Positions 11,999 to 24,260 of a DNA stretch of 64,000 bases are shown here, piece after piece. The notes under the pieces are model-generated. The model was not told where the DNA came from. It did no database searches and worked only from the letters and a program-made list of their open reading frames with translations. The first letter of the stretch is position 1, and each line of letters starts with the position of its first letter. The stretch comes from Medicago truncatula (lineage: Eukaryota; Streptophyta; Magnoliopsida; Fabales; Fabaceae). The position numbers were made by a program, and so were the translations under genes. Location: positions 10,560,501 through 10,624,500 of the forward strand of contig NC_053042.1 in assembly GCF_003473485.1 (NCBI RefSeq), given 5' to 3'.

Positions 11999-12372
11999 TT
12001 TTAGTTTGTTCAAAAAATAATTAGTAAAAAGCGAGTAGTTATAGACTTTAACATTTGCATTTTTCTTAAGCATTTAATAGTAGTTGTGTGTCAACCTAAT
12101 TGAGATGTTTCCGTCTCTTCTTGATACCATTCCTACTTTGCCTATCAAAAAAATAGTATATACTGTCGGTGTAAATTTATATTATACATATATCTGATAA
12201 AATATTATCACGTTAGTTAATGAATATGATAAGAATTCGAGATTTTTTTTTGCAATAAACAACAATCTTTGAAATAATTATTGGATCACATCAAATTTCA
12301 ATTCGTAGTGGTGGTTGAAGTATGATAGGTTGATTTTTGGTGTAAATTTTCATTCTTGTTGGACAAATTTAT
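11833..12372. repeat. direct repeat of LINE tail, copy 2
   Basis: Second copy of the 9976-10499 segment, starting right after the LTR-like end. It includes another (TA)n run at about 11953-11996. Confidence 0.85.
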
Positions 12373-12739
12373 TACTTTATTTAGGATTGTCCACTTTGTA
12401 ATCATGACTTTGTGTATGGATAATTCTGGTTAATCTCTTTGCAAAAGATATCTTCTGCTTCAAAGGGATGTTTGTTATCATAGTTCTTTTTTTGGCCTCT
12501 TCAAAACAAAAACAAATATTAATGAATATGACGGTTCACATATTTTTACCACATTAATTGACCGTCGATAAATCACCACATCATTTAATACATGCGTAAA
12601 ATGACAATACACGTCGAGTGTATAAAAATTAAGATTTTGTTAATGAGTGCGTCGGACACCAGAATTCTCAAATTAAAAAATTATTTTTAAAAATTTAAAT
12701 ATTTTAATTTCTAATGCATTAAGTACACAAATTTTCATA

Positions 12740-13520
12740 AAATCTTTTTTTTAAGAAGGTAAAATGAAATTTATTCAAAACACAAAGAATTCTAGCAATT
12801 TTTTTTTTTAAGAAGCTAAAATGAAATTTATTCAAAACGCAAAGAATCCTAGCAAGCACAAGGAATGTCTGGCTAGGAGACTTAAATAGCAACATACAAA
12901 GGAAAAGTGTGTTGTATATATGCAGAACACCCAAACAAACACTCATACATCAAATACAAACTTCTACAAACAAACCAAAAATACCCTCCACTAAGGGCTC
13001 CCGAAACCAATAAAAACTAAACAACAAAACCCAAAAGTCATCTCCAAAAATCAAAGTCTAAACGCCTTTGCAATAGCAGAAACAAATCTTGTGCCAAACC
13101 ATTGCAAAACCCCTATAAAATAACCATCAAACCTACCAAAAATCCGTGTAACCGCACTTTCTTTCTCTTCTGCAGTTGAGCGTAGTTAAGCACATGTAAA
13201 TCACCACCTAGAAAACACATAACACCCCCACATAACCACAATGAACATAACCACAATGAACAGATAACTCAATTCTTGAAACAAGCTACACCGTCTAAGT
13301 ATTTGAAAACCCACAAAAAACATAGCCACCACAAAAAACCAACACAAACACGACCACAAAAACCAACATCAGCCACCACGAGCACCAACACAAAAGACCC
13401 AATATCAACACCACCATGAAAACCATCACAAAGCACCGCAAACCAACACAATAAAAAATCCCTGCTTTTCACCACCATAACACCAACACAAAACAGCCAT
13501 CTTGCACCACCATATCACCA
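12740..13520 (-). mobile_element. LINE 3' UTR remnant with duplicated tail
   Basis: Read on the minus strand, the segment ends in TTTGAATAAATTTCATTTTA followed by an A-rich tail, the usual end of legume LINEs. That end is present twice, near 12752-12790 and 12810-12850, so the tail is duplicated. The C-rich (minus: G/T-rich) 13260-13600 stretch has no recognisable coding content. Confidence 0.5.
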
Positions 13521-13599
13521 TCACAAAACCACCACAAAACCACATAAACACCACACTTCACCACCTCCTCACCACCACAGCAACCACCACCCCTTCATA

Positions 13600-14215
13600 G
13601 AATTTTACATTGAGAATCGGTAAGTATTTACTAACTCAATTTCCAATTCCTATTACTCCTAATTCCTACTCAAGGCTCGGGTTCGGTTAAAGTAAGATTC
13701 ACCAATATCTCTTATTTAATTATTTTGTTATCAAAATAGAGTTTTTTAATTTAATAAGCAAGCATTGCTAACCGACAAGAATATAATTATTATATTAGAC
13801 TAATTGTAGAAATACAATTTTATAATCAATAACCAATGCAATTTATAAAGTAATTTGAATTAGAGTACTCCTAACACTTTAAATTCAATTCCTTATGGTC
13901 AAACTTAAAAGCATAAAAAAAATAAACTATGTAACATAAAATACTAACCTTAAGAATAATGTATTTTCAATTTTAACTCGATTGAATCGTTACTGCTATT
14001 GGAAATCCCAAAATTTCATTTTAATATCTCTATAGTTTAATTCGAATCTGGCTATTAAAGTATGAGTTAAAGGAGACCGATTCTCGATGTACAAGATTCT
14101 CAATTTTCATTCTCTAAAAAAACATCATTTTACCAAAAAAAAAATCAATTTTGCTTATACTAGTATTTAGAAACGAATAGAATACAATTTAAAGTACTTT
14201 AAAAATGCTCGAAGA
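13600..14215. other. intergenic, nothing recognised
   Basis: AT-rich spacer with no gene signal. Confidence 0.4.
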
Positions 14216-14217
14216 TA

Positions 14218-14492
14218 CTCCTTCCGTTTCATAATAATTGTCTTTTTACCACTTTTTCTTTTTCTCAAAATAATTGTCACTTTATAATATCAATGCAACA
14301 CCGATTATTTTTTTATATTATTATATATTTATTTATTGAATTTCATCCAACTTAACTACTCCACTAATTACAATTAATAAAGTGTTTTAGTAAATGATAC
14401 TAATTTTACCATCAAAATCAACAAAATTAATAATTTTTTTAATAATCTTACATAAACCTTAAACAATTAGTATTATTTAGAGATAGAGGGAG
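14218..14492. mobile_element. Stowaway-like MITE
   Basis: Begins TA-CTCCTTCCGTTTCATAATAA and ends GATAGAGGGAG-TA, the classic Stowaway (mariner-type) terminal inverted repeat with a TA target duplication. It lies about 340 bp upstream of the TATA box of tandem esterase copy 2. Confidence 0.75.
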
Positions 14493-14830
14493 TACTAGTT
14501 AGCATTGAGATACACTTTCGGTAATAAATTGAAATCAAATAACTGTAAAATGTTTGATTTTTTATATCCACAATGCATGTCCCAATTTGTTTTTAAGAGA
14601 CATTTGCAGGTTAAAAAGTACTAAAAATTAAATACAATCCTCAGAAGGAGTAATACTTAATATCTGTTGCATAAATTAATTATAGTAGATGCATTCAAGA
14701 TAGACTCGACCAAACTATACAAAAATAATGATTAAATTACAATACCCAGTCAAACAAGAAAGACTATTTTTCAATTTCATAGATCTACTTTTATTTCTCG
14801 ATCAGGTATTTAATTGAATAATCAATTTGG

Positions 14831-14838
14831 CTATAAAT
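14831..14838 (+). promoter_or_regulatory. TATA box of the esterase gene at 14910
   Basis: GGCTATAAATTCAAG about 75 bp before the ATG, conserved with the other tandem copies, and followed by the shared TATGATCATATGATAATTCC segment. Confidence 0.6.
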
Positions 14839-14909
14839 TCAAGTTTTCAATAAGCTATTATGATCATATGATAATTCCATAGTTTCATTTGTATTTCATC
14901 AATAATTTC

Positions 14910-17900
14910 ATGGCACAAATAGAGTTTCTTAGGCACATGTCACTTGTGTCATTGATTGTGCTTATTTTATGTTCTACACCCCCCATATTTGCCACAAAGA
15001 ATTGTGATTTTCCTGCCATATTTAACTTTGGTGCTTCAAACTCTGATACTGGTGGTTTAGCTGCTGCCTTTCAAGCACTGCCGTTGCCAAATGGAGAGAC
15101 TTTTTTCAATAGATCAACTGGAAGATTTTCTGATGGTCGAATCATTCTTGATTTCATAGGTAATATTATTATTTTTCTTTCTTTTCAAGTTCATTTTCTA
15201 TGAACATATCTAATGCTTTATTGTGTTAATCACTTTTGAAAAGTGGTCAAAGACAAAGCTTTTAAATCGCTTTTGATAGCAACTATTTGTATGGATCTCG
15301 ATGCACTGTTAACAATTGTGGAGACCATTAGATTTAGAAAAAAACAATTTTCTTTTATTAGAAAATCCAAGTTCTATGAGATTCATGTCCAATGACTATA
15401 GCCCCGCATTCTATCAAGTTTTGTCCTAGAAAAATTATTTTTGAAAGAAATTTTGTCGTAAAAATGTGAAGGTTTAAGTTCTGCATATAAAAACAAATTT
15501 TTATTTTGTAGAGTTACACGTTTACCTCATCCTCACCCCCTATTTTCTTAAAAATCACAATAAAGATCAGAGCATCATATTTGAGTCTTCTCGTTGGACA
15601 ATAAATAAAAGTTTGGTCAACATTTCTTAAAACAAAAAGTTTGATCAACATATCGAAGTTGTTTTCATTTGTGAAATACCATAGAAGATACGTCATCAAA
15701 CTTTTAAGTCCTTATCAATACACTAATACTAGATAAGAAATTTCACCTAATACATATGATATTATATACTTCATTATTTTGAGTTAAACCTAGCAATTTT
15801 TGGGAAAAGTTATGGTGGATAAACACTTCACAACCATTGGATTTACATAAGAAAAGGCAGTATAAAAACAACTTCAAATAAAAAAAAGTCATAAATCAAC
15901 ACTCTTTCTCTCTCTAAGTCTGAAACTTAGAGAGAGATGCTCTGCAAAAGAGTTTCTTCTCCGACCTCCTCTTCAAGCGCCGGCGCAGTGGCTGCCGGCC
16001 CAACAGGGTGGCGGCGCCGCGCCGGAGATAGCAAAAACCTCCGTTTTCAAAAAAAAAAAATCAAGAATCCGACATCCATTTTCTTTTTAAACTCAAATCC
16101 ACCTTTAAAATTTTCGAAAAGCAAACACATATGCCTAGATCTAGCTTCAAAGATTCGAAAAAAAAAGACACAAAAGAGAAGAATTTGAAATTGATAGAAG
16201 AGAAGAGAAGAATTCAAAATTTGTAGTGTGTTATGATTCTGATGATTGTTTGCTGGAAAAGTGTTTGATGAATTTGTAGTGAAAGCTCAAAAAATGAATT
16301 GCTGAAACCATTCCCACAGCAAAAATTTCTGGAAACCATTCCCACAGCAAAATGGTTTTGGAGTACAACACAGAAATCATTTCCACAGCAAAATGGTTTT
16401 GGAGTACAACTCACAGAAACCATTTCTTTCCTCCTCCTCCAATCGTGTCAGTCCAAAACTGAATGATGACAATGACTCTAGGTCCTTAGTTTTTTTCACC
16501 TGCTAGAAACCATTAAGTACATCTAATGATTTTGGAGTACAACTCATTGAAGCCATTTCCACAGCAAAATGGTTTTGACATAATTTTATACAAAACATAC
16601 TATAATAATGACATTTGTGACTGTCATTGAACCAAATCAACACTCTGAAATCATTATTGAACTAAAATGATGATTTCCACAATTGTAGTGTTGTTTCGTT
16701 TGGTTTCGCTTGGAGATGTAGGGAAGCAATTATATTTCAAATGAGATTTATGCACGGTGCATAAGGATATAACCACTTCCGCAATTTTTTTCAAAGGAAA
16801 AATATATACTCTTTTCATCTTAAAATATAAACAAAAAATATATCATCATAAGTTGATATATTTGATACAAATTTTAAACTAAATATATTAATTTTTGTTG
16901 ACCATTTTAGAACGGAGGAAGTACATAACTTAAACCTTCATATTTGATATTTATACGACAAAACATGACGTGGGTTGGGCTATAGTCTTTGGACTTAAAT
17001 TCCATACAACTTGGATTCTCTAATGAGAGAAATATGTATGCTTCTCTTAATGGTCATGACTCATGATCTCCACAATTGTTGCACGGTGCATCTACTATAA
17101 GATTATTAATTAATTCGGTTAATCTCTTTACTAAATAGTTTAAAGATATATCTTCTTTTTTTTTTTGTGAAGGAAGTTCAAAGATAGATCCTTATTATTT
17201 TAAAAATAAATAAATTTTATAATAACAAATAATGGAGAACAAATATAATATTTTATCCTTCAAAAAAAATATACTAATATTTTATGAAAGTTTACTAAAA
17301 ATAGTAAATTTTATATTAGACAATATCCATATATTAGACACCGCCTAACAATAGGTGTCACAAAAACAATAATCATAATAGGTGCCAAGACACAAAGATA
17401 TCAGCAGGATCGTCACAAAAACAATTCACCTTAAATCTCAACAAAAAATAATAATAATAAAAGGACTTCATTTTCAACTATTTTTCTAAACTTAAATTAA
17501 AATAATCTTATCTAAAACTAGTATAATTCCAATAAAATAAAATCAATTGACTGTATTAAATAAGAAATCAAGTATATTAAATCAATAAATGATTTTGTAT
17601 TCTAAAACATATAAACCATTATTTTTTTTAGGAGATTGTTGTATCATTATTATAAAATTAAAACTTTTTAATTTTACTAAAATACTATGGACTTTAAAAA
17701 AGTCTCATATTTAAATTAGTTTTAAGTCTTTGTATATGTTGAGCCAGTCACCCTGAATATCAGAACCCATCTCTCTCTGTCGGTTTTTTCCTAAATTCAG
17801 ATGAAAAATTCATTTCATTTAGCATCTAAAGAATACATGCCAATAACAAACACCATTACATCACACTATATAGGAGCTCACATGGTTTTACAACCATGAA

Positions 17901-19334
17901 AAATATTTCTATATTTATCAAGGGTTTTAATTGTATCATTGTTTTATTTCAGCACAAAGCTTTGGACTTCCCTATCTAAGTCCATATCTTAATTCTCTGG
18001 GGTCAAATTTCACACATGGTGCAAACTTTGCAACAGCAGGGTCAACAATCAAAATTCCTAATAGTATTATACCTAATGGAATGTTTAGTCCATTTTCCCT
18101 TCAAATTCAGTCCATTCAATTCAAAGATTTCATACCAAAAGCAAAATTCATTAGGGATCAAGGTAAATTAATATTCTTTTTTCATTGATTTTTTGTTTTC
18201 ATTGAAATCTTTCTATGATTCTGAGTTTAACTAAGGACACAAATTTGCCTCTTTTTTTTTTCTTTCTTAATTTCAAAATTCTCTGTCAGGAGGTGTATTT
18301 GCAACATTGATCCCTAAAGAAGATTATTATTCCAAAGCCTTATACACATTCGATATTGGTCAAAATGATCTTACTGCTGGATTTTTTGGTAATAAGACTA
18401 TACAACAAGTCAACACTACTGTGCCTGATATAGTGAAGAGTTTTATAGACAATATCAAGGTAGTTCAACACCCTTCTTTGTTAACTTTATCTACAATTAC
18501 ATAATCAAATAAATTAGTTCATGAACTATAAAAATCATACTCTATTTCTATAATATTAGATTTTTATTGTATTCGATTAATACCATTGTTATATATATAT
18601 TAATAAAATGCAACTTATTGGTGATCTAGAACATATACAATTTAGGAGCCAGGTCATTTTGGATACACAACACTGGACCAATTGGATGTGTGCCTTTAAT
18701 TTTGGCTAATTTTCCATCAGCTATAAAGGATAGATATGGTTGTGCAAAGCAATACAATGAAGTATCTCAATATTTCAATTTAAAGTTGAAGGAAGCCCTA
18801 GCTCAACTTCGCAAGGATCTTCCACTAGCTGCAATAACATATGTTGATATCTACTCTCCTAAGTACTCTCTTTTTCAAAATCCAAAAAAATACGGTGAGC
18901 CAAATCAAATTCATCTATTTTCAAGTTAGGGCATATTTAGATTGCGGTACATTTACAAAATTGTAGTGACACTGTAATTTTGTTGAAGTTTTAGATTTTA
19001 GTTATTGTCAAAATTACGTCGACTCGCTATAACATAATGTATTTATGTTATTAATTTAAATCTTGATTAACATGTAGGGTTTGAACTTCCACTGGTGGCT
19101 TGTTGTGGCAATGGAGGAAAGTACAACTATAACATTCGTGCTGGTTGTGGAGCAACCATAAACATAAATGGTACAAACACTGTTGTGGGTTCATGTAAAA
19201 AACCATCAACTAGAATAATATGGGATGGTACTCATTACACAGAGGCAGCTAACAAGATTGTCTTTGATCAAATCTCTAATGGAGCTTTTACGGATCCTCC
19301 TATTCCACTCAATAGGGCATGTTACAAAAAGTGA
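14910..19334 (+). CDS. ENOD8-type GDSL esterase, tandem copy 2
   Basis: Secreted SGNH esterase. The exons are 14910-15159, 17953-18162, 18290-18459, 18630-18894 and 19078-19334, giving 383 aa. Exons 2-4 match the paralogues in length exactly (210, 170 and 265 bp). It has a signal peptide, block [13 protein letters not shown] (GAS, not GDS), block III GQND, and block [11 protein letters not shown] with the catalytic Asp and His; it ends NRACYKK. The upstream MKF-type ATG used by the other copies is absent here (CATCAATAATTTC), so the first ATG is the internal one giving MAQIEFLRHM; the signal peptide is kept. Intron 1 is 2.8 kb and holds a GC-rich insertion and a small MITE. Nearest to copy 1. 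No break is seen in the reading frame. Confidence 0.92.
15790..16570. repeat. inserted sequence in intron 1 of copy 2, with a GC-rich gene-like patch
   Basis: Within an AT-rich intron, 15950-16030 is strikingly GC-rich and open, encoding a Ser/Ala/Gly-rich start (MLCKRVSSPTSSSSAGAVAA). It follows a small palindrome (TCTCTCTCTAAGT / ACTTAGAGAGAGA, 15909-15937). Imperfect repeats of CCATTTCCACAGCAAAATGG lie at about 16300-16400 and 16553-16573. It resembles a captured gene fragment or an unclassified transposon. Confidence 0.4.
16809..16921. mobile_element. small Stowaway-like MITE
   Basis: Starts TA-CTCTTTTCATCTTAAAATA and ends TTTTAGAACGGAGGAAG-TA. It is about 113 bp with imperfect terminal inverted repeats and TA flanks, inside intron 1 of tandem esterase copy 2. 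Confidence 0.55.
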
Positions 19335-20196
19335 TCACTTGAAGTTAACGAGCTTTTTATATTTTAAAAAGGCAAGTCATATTATTAGTTTAAAAATAAT
19401 TGTGTTAAATCATGGTGAAAATTGAATAAAATTCTTTATATTAGACATATATGGTTTTGTAGCAACCTTTTTGGAGTTATCAATGAAATATGTTTACAAC
19501 AAGTTTATAGGAAAACTTTGTTGTAAGAGAACAATTTTACATTCTAAAGGTTGTTCTTGTGTAGATAACGATTCATTATACTCTTATATAAAGCATACAT
19601 TACTAAACGGATGGAAAACAAGAATAATTCTCGGAAAGGTTTTTACAAAGGAAGACGAGACCAATCCTTTAAGCAGAGTGATGCTCATAATGGTTTGTAC
19701 AGAAGGAAGGTGACACCAAAATGAAGGGAAAGTTGATTATCTAGTAAACAGAATATTGCATCGAATTTAAAATTTTATTTTCCCTTCATTAGATCTTACA
19801 AATGATCATGAATCAATGATATCGATTTTATATTTTGTCGCACGTAAACTTTCTAGTCAAATTGATTCTAATAACGAGTAAAGCAAGTGTATAGATATAT
19901 CTACTCATCCAAACAAACAAAATTTCTCTCATGACCGATATTAGCCAAATCGAATGGAGCCTCAAAGAGAATGGGATTCAGAGAGTAGCTAGGGTTTCTT
20001 AATTTTGTGATGTGTTTTTTCAGCACCCTAGTGTGTTTTATTTATAGACTCAAGCATGCGCATCATATTTTATGGTGTATTTTGTTTCATCTAAATACAC
20101 AATTTCTTACTGTGTATCGGGTTTCTCTAATTTGATAATTTAAATGATAAGTCATACTTGTAAAAAAAAAAAAAAAAAAGGCCTAATACTTCTTGT
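19335..20196. other. intergenic between esterase copies 2 and 3
   Basis: 3' flank of copy 2, then AT-rich spacer with an A18 run near 20162. An 80-codon open frame at 19471-19713 has no recognisable family. Confidence 0.4.
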
Positions 20197-20330
20197 TGAT
20201 TCTCTTGTGTATCACTAAAATTTGGTGGAAATGTCATGCTCTAGCCAAACACGTCATGGCCATAACATGTGTCCAAAAATTCTGATAAAATGTCTACTTG
20301 TTGGGATGCATTTGATTGATGACTTGTTTG
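20197..20330 (+). promoter_or_regulatory. upstream block shared by esterase copies 3 and 4
   Basis: Aligns with 25124-25266. Shared runs include GTCATGCTCTAGCCAAACAC, then GTCCAAAAA, GGATGCATTTGATTG and ACTTGTTTGACC. It starts about 325 bp before the ATG of copy 3 and is a duplicated 5' region, a candidate for shared regulation. Confidence 0.6.
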
Positions 20331-20458
20331 ACCTTTTCAACCAAAGGTGATTAACTAAATATAATTGCTAGAAAGGAACCCAAGTTTTCTTCCTCACTAA
20401 ACAAAAGAATAATATATGATTTAGCGATCAAGTTTATTAAACAATAAACATATTCGGC

Positions 20459-20466
20459 TATAACTT
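20459..20466 (+). promoter_or_regulatory. TATA-like box of the esterase gene at 20522
   Basis: GGCTATAACTTCAA lies about 63 bp before the ATG, at the position of the conserved CTATAAAT of the other copies; here the box carries one change (AACT for AAAT). Confidence 0.5.
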
Positions 20467-20521
20467 CAATTTTTTGATATTATGATCATATCATATAAGT
20501 TCACAGGTTCCTTTGTGCTTC

Positions 20522-22414
20522 ATGAAATTCATGGAAAAATTTGAGCTTCTTAGGCACATGTCACTTGTGTCTTTGATTGTGCTTATTTTATGTATTATTA
20601 CACCCCCAATATTTGCTACAAGGAATTGTGATTTTCCTGCCATATTTAGCTTTGGTGCTTCAAACGTTGACACTGGTGGTTTGGCTGCTGCCTTTCAAGC
20701 ACCACCTTCTCCATATGGAGAGACTTATTTTCATAGATCAACTGGAAGATTTTCTGATGGTCGAATCATTCTTGATTTCATAGGTAATATCGTTTACATA
20801 TAGATGATCCAAACTCTATTTACATCAGTGAAGAATTATTTCTATATTTTTAAAATATTTTTAATTTTAGTATTATAATTTTGTAATTTCAGCACAGAGC
20901 TTTGGACTTCCCTATCTAAGTCCATATCTTAATTCTCTTGGGTCTAACTTCACACATGGTGCAAACTTCGCAACAGGAGGATCAACAATCAATATCCCTA
21001 ATAGTATTATACCTAATGGGATATTTAGTCCATTTTCTCTTCAAATTCAGTACATTCAATTCAAAGATTTCATATCCAAAACAAATCTCATTCGGGATCA
21101 AGGTAAATTAAAATATTTTCCCGTTGTTTTCGTTGATATCTTTTGGTGATTCCGAGTTTAATTAAGGATACAAATTTGCCTCTTTTTCTTTCTTTATTTC
21201 AAAATTTTCTTACCAGGAGGTGTATTTGCAACTTTGATCCCCAAAGAAGACTATTTTTCCAAAGCCTTATACACATTTGATATTGGTCAAAATGATCTTA
21301 TTGGTGGTTATTTTGGTAACAAGACTATAAAACAAGTCAATGCTACTGTACCCGATATAGTAAACAATTTCATAGTGAATATCAAGGTATTACGAGTCAT
21401 TATCTCAATGATAAAATTAAAAGAATCATGACCTTCAAATTCTAGCAGATATTATGAGTCATTTCTAGAATTTGAGGTCATTTTCAAGTGTTGGTCTATC
21501 CTTAACCACTCATTAAAGCGGGTCATTATATTGTAGAATTTTTCCTATAATAGATTCTCATGATATAGATTTTATTGTGTTATCTTATGTTTATAATATT
21601 TGTTTTCTCAATGTCTTGTTCTAAACTGATGAAACAAAACTTGCTGGTGATCTAGAACATATACAATTTAGGGGCTAGGTCATTTTGGATACACAGCACA
21701 GTACCAAGTGGTTGCACTCCTACCATTTTGGCTAATTTTCCATCTGCAATAAAGGATAGTTATGGTTGTGCAAAGCAATACAATGAAGTATCTCAATATT
21801 TTAATTTAAAGTTGAAGAAAGCATTAGCTCAACTTCGTGTCGATCTTCCTCTTGCTGCAATAACATATGTTGATATCTACTCTCCTAAGTACTCTCTTTT
21901 TCAAAATCCAAAAAAATATGGTGAGCCAAATCAAGATGACTCCATTTTTAAATTACTATTTGTTTTGATTGACGGTGAGTTTAACATTATCATAGTGACA
22001 CTATAATTTTGTTAAACCTCTAAAATGTATTTTTTATTTTTTTTAAATCACAGTGGTTCAGTGTAATTCTAATAATTTCACTGCAATTTCAAAAACTATG
22101 TACATTAATTTATATATGTTATTAATTTGATTTTAAAGCTTCATTAATATGTAGGATTTGAGCTTCCACATGTGGCATGTTGTGGCTATGGAGGAAAGTA
22201 CAACATTCGTGTTGGCTGTGGAGAAACCATAAACATAAATGGTACAAAAATTGTTGCTGGATCGTGTAAAAACCCATCTACTAGAATCATTTGGGATGGT
22301 TCCCACTTCACAGAAGCAGCTAACAAGATTGTCTTTGATCAAATATCTACCGGAGCTTTCTCTGATCCTCCTATTTCTCTAAATAGGGCATGTACCAGTT
22401 TTGTTGTATATTAA
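20522..22414 (+). CDS. ENOD8-type GDSL esterase, tandem copy 3
   Basis: Secreted SGNH esterase. The exons are 20522-20783, 20893-21102, 21217-21386, 21656-21920 and 22155-22414, joining in frame to 388 aa. The start MKFMEKFELLRHM matches the neighbouring copies, and a signal peptide follows. Block I is [12 protein letters not shown], block III GQND, block V WDGSHFTEAA (Phe replaces the usual Tyr after His). Exon 4 has HSTVPSGC where the others have HNTGPIGC or HGTGPKGC. The C-terminus RACTSFVVY departs from the RACYRK ending of its paralogues, which suggests drift or a changed stop. Intron 1 is only 109 bp. The [13 protein letters not shown] stretch and the shared upstream block make copy 4 its closest relative. 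Family level certain; substrate unknown. Confidence 0.92.
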
Positions 22415-22502
22415 AAATAAGGTAAACCTTCGGTGAAAAATAAATAAATAAGTTGAACCTTTTTAAACTTTTTTTTATCAATTTAAATAAAAATAGATGT
22501 AT

Positions 22503-24260
22503 TTAATCGTGGTAAAAAAATCTAATAAAATTTCTTATACTAGAGATATTCTTCATTACCTGTGCTTCCCTGAAAAAATAAAAACAATCATCTGCAAATA
22601 AAATGTGAGAAATAACAAGAGCATTAGTGCAAATGGTAGTGTCGTGTAGGTCTCCTCGCCGTTCAGCTTTTCGAATGAGAGCGGAAAGACCTTCAATGCA
22701 AAGAATAAATAGCACATTGATAATGGATCACCCTGTCTCAACCACCGACCTGGAATAATAGGCCCCACCATATCATTATTAACAATGACAGAATAATTGA
22801 CGGTCTCCACACACATCATAATTCACCGGACCTATTGACTAGCAAACCTCATCTTAAGCATAACTTCCTTAAGATATAGTTAGTCTATTATGTCATAAGC
22901 CTTGCTAATGGGACGCCCATGAACATGTTAGTTTGTTTTAATTCAAGTTTAGTTTAGTGATAATCACAATTAGTGATTAATCACATTTAGATTCAGTTTG
23001 TTATGAATTTTGTTACAAGTTAGTTAGAGATTAGCTCATAAGGTTAGGGTTTGTTACTTAGCTTGTACTTCAAGCAACCTAACCAAACTTGTGTATATAA
23101 GCTAAACTCTTGTACATATTTTACTACTTCAATAATACAATTACATTCTTCAATTCTATAACCTTCTCTTCTCTCAATTCTCTCTATAATTCATAAATCT
23201 ACAAACCCTAGAAACTACAAAATTGCTTCTGTTTTTCATTGCTTGTTGAACAAGCTTTTGTGTTGCGCTAACAGAACAAACGTTGATTGGTTCTCATAAA
23301 TGCACTTATGTAAAATAGTTTTGAGCCTATTAGCAAGTACCTTCGCCAACAACTTGTATAGAACATTGTATAAGGCTACGAGTCTCTAGTCCTTCATCGA
23401 TTTCTACTCATTACCTTTAGGGATCAAAGCAATGTTCGTGGAGTTTAGTGACGGGGGAAACATATTATTATTTAACCACTGACAACATTCCTGAAGAAAA
23501 AAATATCAGAACTACACACCGACCAAAAATGTTGAAAAAAAAACCCGGATTAAAACCATCCGGACTAGGGCATTTATATGGACGCATTGAGAACATGGCT
23601 TCCTTGAACTCATAGACTTGAAAATGATTGGTTAGGAAAATATTATCTTCATCTGAAACAACCTTATCTATATTTTTCACAACTAGGGCGCGAGAACTGT
23701 TTTTCTCCAAACATAAATCCTCAAAGTAGCTTCTCGCAACCAGACACATACCTTGTTTATTAGAAACTCTATCACCCACATCATTTTCTAAGGAAGTAAT
23801 GTGGTTTACCTTCTTTTTAGATGTGGTAGAGGCATGAAAAAATTTAGTATTCATATCGCCAACACGATACCAATGGATCTTGGCTCGTTGCCTCCAATAT
23901 TTATCTTCTTGAATCATCAGATGTGTGATTTGTTTCTCAAATTCGTTAGTATGTTTGGATTAGCTGCAGCCTCTTGATTGCGACGACAATTCAACTCGCG
24001 TCTGAAATCATCAATTTCTTGCTTTAACCCATTGTCGTTGGCTTTACTCGACGAAGACAACCAACTTTCAGAGACAATATCAGTAATACCCGGTGCAACA
24101 TACCACGCATTTTCAAACTTGAAGTTTTTTCTAAGTACCCAAATACGATTAATAGGTTCCATATTAATGTTCAGATGCGGGGCCACTAAATTCTCAACCA
24201 TCGCATATGGAAACCTCTGAAACCATTCTTCATTAGCTAAGGCTCTATCTAACTTTACTT
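22503..24260 (-). mobile_element. LINE (L1-type) remnant interrupted by a solo LTR
   Basis: The minus strand carries, in order, the end of the endonuclease (24239-23917: EEWFQRFPYAMVENL, then FENAW), the endonuclease-RT linker (23917-23468: KYWRQRAKIHWYRVGDMNTK, then CPSPDGF), and RT palm motifs (22860-22503: LRQGDPLS, ISHILFADDC). The frame is broken in several places and both ends are missing. A solo LTR sits inside at 22926-23273. Confidence 0.8.
22926..23273. mobile_element. solo LTR with 5-bp target duplication
   Basis: 348 bp starting TGTTAG and ending CTAACA (inverted termini), flanked on both sides by GAACA (22921-22925 and 23274-23278). A TATA-like GTGTATATAAGC lies near 23093. Size and ends suit a copia-type LTR left after recombination of its parent element. 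The clean target duplication shows it inserted into the already present LINE; it looks whole as a solo LTR. Confidence 0.85.

Noticed and set aside
13269-13478. Minus-strand frame rich in Val/Gly/Trp
   Set aside because: It lies in LINE 3' UTR-like low-complexity sequence and has no domain.
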